Assembly: GCA_031264885.1 (NCBI GenBank)
Contig: JAISDM010000055.1
Span: 1-9,303, forward strand
Direction of reading: 5' to 3'
DNA from: Peptococcaceae bacterium
GTDB lineage: Bacteria; Bacillota; Peptococcia; DRI-13; UBA5745
Length of the DNA: 9,303 nucleotides
The notes below the pieces were generated by a model. The model worked only from the letters and a program-made list of their open reading frames with translations, did not search any database and was not told the origin of the DNA. The translations under genes and the position numbers were made by a program. Position 1 is the stretch's first letter. Each line of letters begins with the position of its first letter. Below, one piece after another: positions 1 through 5,304 of the stretch.

Positions 1-115
1 CCTGGTGATTTTAGCGAAGGGGTCCCACCCGTTCCCATCCCGAACACGGCAGTTAAGCCCTTCAGCGCAGATGGTACTTGGCCTTAAGGCCCGGGAGAGC
101 ATGTCATCGCCAGGA
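1..115 (+). rRNA. rrf: 5S ribosomal RNA (5' end at window edge)
   Basis: This is the small RNA of the large ribosomal subunit. The conserved bacterial 5S core is present (a CCCGTTCCCATCCCGAACAC segment around 28-47, then GGCAGTTAAGCCC and GATGGTACTTGG). The terminal helix closes between CCTGGTGAT at 1-9 and ATCGCCAGG at 106-114, with one G-U pair. Length is near the usual 115-120 nt. The first one or two bases may lie outside the window, because a further pair with A115 would need a T just before position 1. Its position directly before two tRNA genes marks the distal end of an rRNA operon. Confidence 0.96.
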
Positions 116-125
116 TCTATTTTTT

Positions 126-200
<75 letters not shown>

Positions 201-209
201 GAAATGATT

Positions 210-283
210 GCGGGTGTAGCTCAATGGCAGAGTCCCAGCCTTCCAAGCTGGCTGCGTGGGTTCGATTCCCATCACCCGCTCCA
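210..283 (+). tRNA. tRNA-Gly (anticodon TCC)
   Basis: The acceptor GCGGGTG at 210-216 pairs perfectly with CACCCGC at 273-279. The anticodon stem CCAGC/GCTGG (235-239/247-251) encloses the loop CTTCCAA, giving anticodon TCC at 242-244. The T-arm is GTGGG-TTCGATT-CCCAT, the discriminator base is T and CCA is encoded at 281-283. It reads the GGA/GGG glycine codons. It lies nine bases after tRNA-Asn and is the last gene of the rRNA/tRNA unit. Confidence 0.98.
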
Positions 284-293
284 TAATAGAAAT

Positions 294-320
294 GATTACC
301 ACAGAAATGCGGGTAATTTT
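294..320 (+). terminator. Weak terminator-like hairpin after tRNA-Gly
   Basis: ATTACC at 295-300 pairs with GGTAAT at 312-317 around an 11-nt loop, and T318-T320 continues the T run (TTTT at 317-320). The stem is short and A+T-rich, so on its own it would be a weak intrinsic terminator or a processing signal. It lies just after the CCA end of tRNA-Gly and before the stronger hairpins at 330-400. Confidence 0.3.
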
Positions 321-329
321 AGAAAAAAG

Positions 330-406
330 AAACGCCCTGCGGGAATCGAACCCGAGAGGGCGTTTTGCGCAACAAAACGTCATGAGCCGCAGGCTTGTGC
401 TTTTTT
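330..406 (+). terminator. Two stacked hairpins plus T tract; probable rRNA/tRNA operon terminator
   Basis: Hairpin A pairs 330-338 (AAACGCCCT) with 357-365 (AGGGCGTTT) over nine bases. After a small internal loop, CGGG at 340-343 pairs with CCCG at 351-354 around a 7-nt loop. Hairpin B follows at once: GCGCAA at 367-372 pairs with TTGTGC at 395-400 with one G-U pair, and the inner triplets GCC/GGC (386-388/392-394) pair as well. Six T residues follow at 401-406. This ends + strand transcription from the tRNAs before the ATPase promoter. On the other strand, the A-rich run at 321-332 would give a U-rich tail after hairpin A, so the element may work in both directions. No coding gene is seen here. 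Confidence 0.55.
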
Positions 407-421
407 CCATTGTGGCCAAAT

Positions 422-464
422 CCATTTTGTGATGGAAAAGACTTGCTTTTGGCAGACAAAATGG
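422..464. promoter_or_regulatory. Nested dyad symmetry around the -35 region; candidate operator
   Basis: A perfect 9-bp inverted repeat, CCATTTTGT at 422-430 and ACAAAATGG at 456-464, encloses an inner 5-bp inverted repeat, AAAAG at 436-440 and CTTTT at 446-450. Both are centred exactly on position 443. The -35 hexamer lies at the centre, and the right arm ends one base before the -10 box. Because the dyad lies upstream of the predicted transcript start, a DNA-binding regulator is a more natural reading than an RNA hairpin. No regulator is identified. Confidence 0.4.
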
Positions 465-471
465 CTATAAT
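443..471 (+). promoter_or_regulatory. Sigma-70-type promoter of the ntp operon
   Basis: The -10 box TATAAT at 466-471 matches consensus perfectly. A -35 box TTGCTT at 443-448 (three of six consensus bases) is 17 bp upstream. Transcription would start near 477-479, giving a leader of about 35 nt before the ntpF start at 514. TTGGCA at 449-454 is a better hexamer but would leave only 11 bp of spacing. This is the only convincing promoter seen ahead of the ATPase genes, and it lies after the terminator element, so the operon is probably transcribed independently of the rRNA unit. Confidence 0.65.
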
Positions 472-490
472 AGGACAAGAGTGTGATATT

Positions 491-506
491 GGAGGTATAA
501 GGAGGG
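491..506 (+). promoter_or_regulatory. Ribosome binding site deciding the TTG start of ntpF
   Basis: AAGGAGGG at 499-506 ends seven bases before the TTG at 514, and a second GGAGG lies at 491-495. No ATG or GTG in this frame is close enough to compete, so the TTG start is well supported. Confidence 0.75.
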
Positions 507-513
507 AATTGGT

Positions 514-840
514 TTGGCGTTTGAGGCGTTAAAACAGGCGAGGGATGCCGAGGTAAGAGCCGACACGATCGTCAAAGACGCGGAAGCGGAAGCCCGGTCG
601 ATTTATTCGCGCAGCCGTCAGCAGGCTTTGAACATTCGCGAAGAAACGCTCAGAGAAGTAAAAGAGAAATCCCAGACCGAAATCAAGGCGGCCATGAACA
701 GGGCGTCCGCGGACATTGAAGTCATGACGAAAAATGTGGAGAACGAATGCGGCGCCATTCGCGAGCAGGCCAGGGCGCATATGGACAGGGTGGCGGACAA
801 AGTGATTGAAAGGATCGTGACAAGTTATGGCAATCGTTGA
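514..840 (+). CDS. ntpF: V-type ATPase peripheral stalk subunit NtpF (archaeal H / Thermus G type)
   Basis: This 108-residue, almost wholly helical protein is rich in Glu, Lys, Arg and Ala in a coiled-coil pattern from about residue 5 to 95. It ends in a short segment, DRVADKVIERIV, like the C-terminal part of bacterial and archaeal V/A-ATPase stalk subunits. In such enzymes it pairs with subunit E to form the stator stalks that hold the A3B3 head against the membrane subunit I. Sequence identity in this family is low, so the call rests on length, coiled-coil character and position as first gene before ntpI, the same place as in the E. hirae ntp operon. It starts with TTG behind a strong ribosome binding site. 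Its 3' end overlaps ntpI by 14 nt, which suggests coupled translation. Confidence 0.85.
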   Translation: MAFEALKQARDAEVRADTIVKDAEAEARSIYSRSRQQALNIREETLREVKEKSQTEIKAAMNRASADIEVMTKNVENECGAIREQARAHMDRVADKVIERIVTSYGNR

Positions 841-2809
841 GATGAGGAACATCTCCCTGATTGCCATGCAGGAGGACAAAAAAGGCGTCTTGGATACCTT
901 GATGCGTCTGGGAGTTGTTGAAATTTCCGAATTGGATGAAGAATTAATTCGGGAAGAATTTCAGAATTCGGTACGTTTCCAACGGGACGACGAAGGCGTC
1001 GCGAGGTTGGACGCGGTCGCCGCCGATCTCCGCCTGTCCATCGACCTTTTGAGGAAAGCCGGCGCCAAATCCAGAGGGATGCTGGCGGGGAGGCCCGAGT
1101 ATACTTCGCGGGAATTCAAGGGTCTTGTGGATAAATATGATGAGTGCATGCAGGTCTGCGGGCAGATCAAAAAGAAAGACAGCCGCGTGAATCAAATCCG
1201 GGCGGAAGAAACCGCGCTGGACAACAAAATCGCTTCGCTGACCCCCTGGATCGGATTGGATGTGCCTTTGACCGACATTCGTCCTTACCAAAAATTCACC
1301 GCGGTGATGGGAACCATTCCCGCCGCGGCGGACGAGGTCAAGTTCAGACAAGGCTTGCGGGAACGGGCGGAACGGTGTTATTTCGAGAAAATCAGCGCCG
1401 ACAAAGAACTGATTTATGTATTTATGATCTATGACAACGAGTCCGAGACGGCCCTGTCGGAACTGCTGAGGGAGGTTTCCTTCAACAAGGTGGTTTTTGC
1501 GGACACAGCCGGTTTGGCGCGGGACGCGGTAAAAAAATCGCAGACGGAACGGGCGGCTCTGGAGAAGCAGCGGGAAGCGGTCTTTGAGGAAATCAAAAAC
1601 TACATAGGCTACAAAGACCTGATGGAAGCGCTGTCCGATTATGTCTCCGCGGAGCGCGACAAAACAGCGGCCCAAGGCAAGATGATCGGGACAAACCGGG
1701 TCGTCGCCCTGTCGGGCTGGGCGCCGGCGGAGAGTGTAGACCGCCTGAAAAAGGCGCTGTCAAAGGTTTCCAAGAACATCTGTCTGGAAGACCGACCGCC
1801 GGACAAGGACGAACCGTTCCCGGTATTGATGCGGAACAGGGGCGTGGCGCGGCCCATAGAGCTGATCACCGAGCTGTACAGCACCCCGGATTCCGCGAGC
1901 GTGGATCCCACCACCATTATGACGCCGTTTTTTCTGTTCTTCTTTGGGATGATGGTCAGCGACGCCGCCTACGGCGTTATATTGTCCATCGTGACGTTCG
2001 TTTTGCTCCGCAAGATGAAACCCACGGGAACCATGGAAAAAATACTGCGGATGCTCTTCTACGGCGGGATATGCGTGGTATTCTGGGGGATTCTTTTCGG
2101 CAGTTGGTTTGGCGGAATTAATGATTTCTTTCACAATGACACGCTGGGCAGGCTGACGGCGCCCCTTTGGTTTAATCCGCTGGACGATCCCATGAAGCTG
2201 CTGATCGTTGCGTTTATTCTGGGCGGCGTTCATTTGTTTACCGGCATGGGGATTGAAATTTACAAGCTGTGCAAAAGAGGGCGCGTCCTGGACGCCTTGT
2301 TTGACCAGGTGTCGTGGATGGTGCTGATGGTTGGCCTGGTATTGTTCGGCGCCGTTCCGGCGGCTTCCCGGGTGGGTCTGTATATGGCCATAGTGGGCGC
2401 GGCGGTTCTCGTGCTGACCCAGGGCAGAGCGGAAAAAGGCATATTTAAGAAACTGTTCGGAGGCGTCTCAAGCCTGTATACGATTACGTCCTATTTGAGC
2501 GATGTGTTGTCTTATTCGCGCCTTTTGGCGCTGGGTCTGGCCACCGGCGTCATCGCCACCGTCATCAACACCATGGGGATGCTGGTAGGCGGATTCGGAA
2601 TCATAGGATCCATTGGCCTGATCATTATCTTTTTGGGGGGACATGTCTTTAATCTGTTGATCAACGTACTGGGGGGGTATGTTCACTCAAGCCGCTTGCA
2701 GTACGTGGAGTTTTTTGGCAAGTTTTTTGAGGGCGGAGGGCAAGCCTTTGTACCTTTGAGAAGAAAATTCAAATTTATCTTTTTGAAAGAAGGAGCGGAT
2801 GAACTATGA
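827..2809 (+). CDS. ntpI: V-type ATPase membrane stator subunit I (a subunit)
   Basis: This 660-residue protein is the normal size for the family. Residues 1 to about 340 are cytoplasmic, with alpha/beta parts and coiled-coil arms (about 55-130 and 230-285) that bind the peripheral stalks. From about 362 to 625 there are several hydrophobic membrane helices, consistent with the usual eight. The helix containing SYSRLLALGLATG carries R565, which matches the essential channel arginine of V-type a subunits (R735 in yeast Vph1). A second conserved arginine, R623 in GGYVHSSRLQ, follows in the last helix. NtpI forms the two half-channels through which ions reach and leave the NtpK ring. The ATG at 827 lies inside the end of ntpF, with AAAGGA at 809-814 as a modest ribosome binding site. 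The stop overlaps the ntpK start as ATGA. G6 (2635-2640) and G7 (2671-2677) tracts occur near the 3' end, but the frame is intact. Confidence 0.97.
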   Translation: MAIVEMRNISLIAMQEDKKGVLDTLMRLGVVEISELDEELIREEFQNSVRFQRDDEGVARLDAVAADLRLSIDLLRKAGAKSRGMLAGRPEYTSREFKGLVDKYDECMQVCGQIKKKDSRVNQIRAEETALDNKIASLTPWIGLDVPLTDIRPYQKFTAVMGTIPAAADEVKFRQGLRERAERCYFEKISADKELIYVFMIYDNESETALSELLREVSFNKVVFADTAGLARDAVKKSQTERAALEKQREAVFEEIKNYIGYKDLMEALSDYVSAERDKTAAQGKMIGTNRVVALSGWAPAESVDRLKKALSKVSKNICLEDRPPDKDEPFPVLMRNRGVARPIELITELYSTPDSASVDPTTIMTPFFLFFFGMMVSDAAYGVILSIVTFVLLRKMKPTGTMEKILRMLFYGGICVVFWGILFGSWFGGINDFFHNDTLGRLTAPLWFNPLDDPMKLLIVAFILGGVHLFTGMGIEIYKLCKRGRVLDALFDQVSWMVLMVGLVLFGAVPAASRVGLYMAIVGAAVLVLTQGRAEKGIFKKLFGGVSSLYTITSYLSDVLSYSRLLALGLATGVIATVINTMGMLVGGFGIIGSIGLIIIFLGGHVFNLLINVLGGYVHSSRLQYVEFFGKFFEGGGQAFVPLRRKFKFIFLKEGADEL

Positions 2810-3306
2810 GTACATTTTTGGTGGAGTTTTTTGGTAACGGTATTACATTAGCCATGCTGGGAGCGGCCTTTGCGGCCTTTATGGCGGGGTCTGGCTCCGC
2901 CATAGGCGTCGGCATCGCCGGCGAGGCGGCGGCGGGCGTCATTACGGAGGATCCCAGCAAGTTCGGGCAGACGCTGCTGCTTCAGGCGCTGCCGGGAACA
3001 CAGGGGATCTACGGATTGCTGACCGCGTTTGTTATCCTGAACCGTGTCGGCATAGTGGGCGGCAGTGGACCGGCCAATCTAACGCTGGTTCAAGGAATTA
3101 TGTATTTTGCCGCCGCGATGCCTGTCGGGATCGGCGGATATATTTCGGCGATCGCCCAGGGCAAGGCGGCCGCGGCTGGCATCGGCATTGTGGCCAAACG
3201 GCCCGAGGAGTTGGCGAAGGGCATTACCTTTGCCGCCATGGTTGAGACCTATGCCGTGCTTTCGCTGCTGGCTTCCATTTTGATGACTTTCGGGATTCCT
3301 CAATAA
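2806..3306 (+). CDS. ntpK: V-type ATPase rotor-ring proteolipid K (c subunit), predicted Na+-binding
   Basis: This 166-residue hydrophobic protein has four membrane helices, roughly at 12-45, 54-80, 92-127 and 138-163. They arise from two fused hairpins, as in the 16-kDa proteolipids of E. hirae and eukaryotes. The ion-carrying glutamate is E147 in MVETYA of the fourth helix. L62, T65, Q66 and Y69 in LPGTQGIY, and Q118 in AIAQGK, correspond to L61, T64, Q65, Y68 and Q110 that line the Na+ site in E. hirae NtpK. The second hairpin therefore holds the only full ion site of each subunit. Compared with E. hirae, about seven extra residues lie in the loop near 80-92. The ATG overlaps the ntpI stop, and AGGAG at 2791-2795 serves as ribosome binding site ten bases upstream. 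Many copies per complex are needed, so strong translation is expected. Confidence 0.97.
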   Translation: MSTFLVEFFGNGITLAMLGAAFAAFMAGSGSAIGVGIAGEAAAGVITEDPSKFGQTLLLQALPGTQGIYGLLTAFVILNRVGIVGGSGPANLTLVQGIMYFAAAMPVGIGGYISAIAQGKAAAAGIGIVAKRPEELAKGITFAAMVETYAVLSLLASILMTFGIPQ

Positions 3307-3310
3307 GAAG

Positions 3311-3316
3311 AAGGAG
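3311..3316 (+). promoter_or_regulatory. Ribosome binding site deciding the ntpE start
   Basis: AAGGAG here ends eight bases before the ATG at 3325. A GTG at 3316 opens the same frame three codons earlier, but it overlaps the Shine-Dalgarno sequence itself and cannot use it, so the ATG at 3325 is preferred. Confidence 0.75.
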
Positions 3317-3324
3317 TGAACCTG

Positions 3325-3942
3325 ATGGAGGGAATGAATAATATTACGCTGAAAATCCAAAACGACGCGGAACAAAAGGCGGCGTCCATCAAAGGCGAGG
3401 CCGAGCGGGAAGCCGCGTCGTATTTGGAGCAGGAAAAAGCGAAGATCAATCAGGAAGCGGAACTCCTTTTGAAGGAAGCGGAACAGGATGCTCAGGACGC
3501 GTACAACCGTATGAAGTCTATGGCGGAGCTGGAGTTTCGCAAGAACCGGCTGGCGGTCAGGCAGCAGGCGGTGGACGAGGCGTTTGAGCGGGTATTGGTC
3601 AAGATCCGGCAGATGTCGCCCGACCAATATTTCAAGACGCTGGTCAATATGATTGTGACGGCGGCAGTTACCGGGAAAGAAAAAATCATCCTGTCCGATA
3701 CGGACAGGAAACGGCTGCCCGCGAATTTTTTGAAATTGGTTCATCAGATGCTGGAAGCCAAAGGCATGCCGGGTGAAATTGAGATTTCGGATGAGCAGCG
3801 GTATATATCCAGCGGCTTTGTGCTGGTTTCGGAATTCACCGAGCTGAATTATACTTTTGAATCCATCCTGCGCATGAACAGGGATGAATATGAGACCGAG
3901 GCGGTCGGCGGCCTGTTTGGGAAAACGGGAACAGGAGCGTGA
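3325..3942 (+). CDS. ntpE: V-type ATPase peripheral stalk subunit E
   Basis: The protein has 205 residues from the chosen ATG. The first hundred or so form a long charged coiled coil rich in Ala, Glu, Lys and Gln. The rest is a small globular domain with the family's C-terminal signature (near SSGFVLVSEFTELNYTFES, then RMNRDE). That domain binds the top of the A3B3 head, while the N-terminal helix pairs with NtpF to make a stator stalk. The ATG at 3325 is chosen over an in-frame GTG at 3316 because of the ribosome binding site. The gene follows ntpK after 18 nt, and its stop at 3940-3942 lies two bases before the preferred ntpC start. The order K-E-C matches E. hirae. Confidence 0.95.
   Translation: MEGMNNITLKIQNDAEQKAASIKGEAEREAASYLEQEKAKINQEAELLLKEAEQDAQDAYNRMKSMAELEFRKNRLAVRQQAVDEAFERVLVKIRQMSPDQYFKTLVNMIVTAAVTGKEKIILSDTDRKRLPANFLKLVHQMLEAKGMPGEIEISDEQRYISSGFVLVSEFTELNYTFESILRMNRDEYETEAVGGLFGKTGTGA
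3933..3937 (+). promoter_or_regulatory. Ribosome binding site deciding the ntpC start
   Basis: AGGAG at 3933-3937 lies seven bases before GTG 3945 but only one base before the alternative in-frame GTG at 3939. The spacing favours 3945 as the ntpC start. Confidence 0.6.
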
Positions 3943-3944
3943 GC

Positions 3945-4961
3945 GTGAGAAAGTATAATGAAATAGATTACGCTTACGCGGTCGCGAGAATACGCGCGCT
4001 GGAACGCAAGCTTCTGGACCGGGCCGTCATCCATCGCCTGGTGGACGCGAAAAGCCCCCAGGAAATCCAGGCGGTGATGGGAGAAATGGAGTTCTTTCAA
4101 TCCCAGTCCCAGGACAGCCAAGGCGGGATCACCAATTATGAGGCGGTTTTGTCCGCCCAGCTGCGGGAAGTGTACAATTTCTTGCGGAATCTGGCGCCGG
4201 ATCCGGAGATTTTCAGCCTGTTTCTTTACAAGTTTGACGTACACAATATCAAGGTGTACCTCAAGGAGGAGTTCCAGAATCTGCCCGCGGGCGGCATCTA
4301 TGTGGACGCCGGAACCATTCCTGTCAGCCGCTTGGTTCAGAGGATGCGCGACAGGGATTATCATGAGATGCCCAAGGCTTTGGCGGCGGCGGCGGCGGCG
4401 GCGATTGAGAAATTCAATCTGAGTCAGGATCCGCAGGAGATCGATATTGAGATGGACCGGGGGCTGTACGCGCTGATGACGGGTCAAAGCCGGGCCGCGG
4501 ACAACCGGTTCCTGGTGGATTATGTCCGGACGTTGATTGATTTAAGCAACATCAAAACTTTTTTCCGGATCAGGAATCTGTCCAATGCCTGGAGTCTGAT
4601 GGAGCGCGTCATTTACGAAAACGGGACATTGCCGGTCACCCTTTACCGGAACGCGGTCAACGAGCCTGTGGACGCGGTTCTGAGCCGGTTTAAGGGGACG
4701 GCTTATCAGCAGTACGTGGAAGAAAGTGTGGAACACTGGCAAAAAACAGATACGATGACCGCTTTTGAAAAAGGCGGCGATGAGATGATGATGGAATACA
4801 TCCGCAAGAGCCGCTATAAGGCTTTTGGGGTGGAGCCGTTGGTCGCCTATTTGCTTATTAAAGAAAACGAGATCAAAATCCTCCGCATGATCCTGGTCGG
4901 AAAAGTCAATCAGATGGAGCCTGAAATTATCCGGGAAAGGCTGGGGAGAAGTTATGCATAA
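3945..4961 (+). CDS. ntpC: V-type ATPase subunit C (d subunit; axle-to-ring adaptor)
   Basis: This soluble, mainly helical protein has 338 residues from GTG 3945, or 340 from GTG 3939. It belongs to the V/A-ATPase C/d family: a funnel-shaped adaptor on the cytoplasmic face of the NtpK ring that receives the D-G axle. Family-like segments are the N-terminal YAYAVARIRALE, the central DLSNIKTFFRIRNL (about residues 195-210), and the C-terminal stretch around KENEIKILRMILVGK followed by IRERLGRSYA. A run of seven alanines near residues 147-153 is encoded by seven identical GCG codons at 4383-4403, an unusual pure trinucleotide repeat. Its 3' end overlaps ntpG by eight nt. The start is less certain than the identity. 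Confidence 0.95.
   Translation: MRKYNEIDYAYAVARIRALERKLLDRAVIHRLVDAKSPQEIQAVMGEMEFFQSQSQDSQGGITNYEAVLSAQLREVYNFLRNLAPDPEIFSLFLYKFDVHNIKVYLKEEFQNLPAGGIYVDAGTIPVSRLVQRMRDRDYHEMPKALAAAAAAAIEKFNLSQDPQEIDIEMDRGLYALMTGQSRAADNRFLVDYVRTLIDLSNIKTFFRIRNLSNAWSLMERVIYENGTLPVTLYRNAVNEPVDAVLSRFKGTAYQQYVEESVEHWQKTDTMTAFEKGGDEMMMEYIRKSRYKAFGVEPLVAYLLIKENEIKILRMILVGKVNQMEPEIIRERLGRSYA
4383..4403 (+). repeat. (GCG)7 trinucleotide repeat inside ntpC
   Basis: Seven consecutive GCG units encode a pure alanine run. Gain or loss of a unit would keep the frame and only change helix length, so this is a possible site of silent length variation between strains. Confidence 0.85.
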
Positions 4962-5304
4962 AATTGGCATAGTGGGCAATAAGGACAGCATTTTGGGATT
5001 TAAGGCGCTGGGCGTACAGGTATTCCCTGTGGATGAGTCCGAAGATGTGGAAAATACGTTGAAAAATATGATTCAGGATGAATTTTCGCTGATTTATGTC
5101 ACGGAAAAAGCGGCTCAAAGAGCGGGAAAACTCATTCAGAGTTATCGCGAGAGCGTTTTGCCCATCATCATTCCGGTTCCGGATCATAGCGGCAGTTTGG
5201 GCATGGGTATGCAGAGTCTCAAGGAGACCACCATTAAAGCGATTGGAGCCGATATCCTGTTTAGGGAGGAGACGCCACTACAGGAAGGAAGGGATAAGAC
5301 TTGA
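4954..5304 (+). CDS. ntpG: V-type ATPase central axle subunit G (archaeal/Thermus F)
   Basis: This 116-residue alpha/beta protein is slightly longer than the usual 100-110. The N-terminal strand HKIGIVGNKDSILGFKALG and the later PIIIPVPDHSGSLGMGMQSLK followed by KAIGADILF are typical of the V/A-ATPase F family (called NtpG in E. hirae). The protein sits on the side of the D coiled coil in the central shaft and, in studied relatives, stabilises D and affects ATPase activity. The ATG at 4954 lies within the last codons of ntpC, with GGGGAG at 4943-4948 five bases upstream. Its TGA overlaps the TTG start of ntpA. The tail after about residue 105 is charged and probably disordered. Confidence 0.94.
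   Translation: MHKIGIVGNKDSILGFKALGVQVFPVDESEDVENTLKNMIQDEFSLIYVTEKAAQRAGKLIQSYRESVLPIIIPVPDHSGSLGMGMQSLKETTIKAIGADILFREETPLQEGRDKT
5285..5293 (+). promoter_or_regulatory. Ribosome binding site deciding the TTG start of ntpA
   Basis: AAGGAAGGG ends seven bases before TTG 5301. The encoded N-terminus, SQGTIVKISGPLV, is where A subunits normally begin, so the TTG is credible. Confidence 0.7.

Noticed and set aside
449..454. TTGGCA as the -35 box of the ntp promoter.
   Set aside because: It matches consensus better than TTGCTT at 443-448 but stands only 11 bp from TATAAT, too short for a normal sigma-70 promoter.
944..1675. Long minus-strand open frames such as 944-1675, and 7246-8175 opposite ntpB.
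   Set aside because: They lie wholly opposite conserved ATPase genes, show no family features, and are explained by the codon bias of the plus-strand genes.
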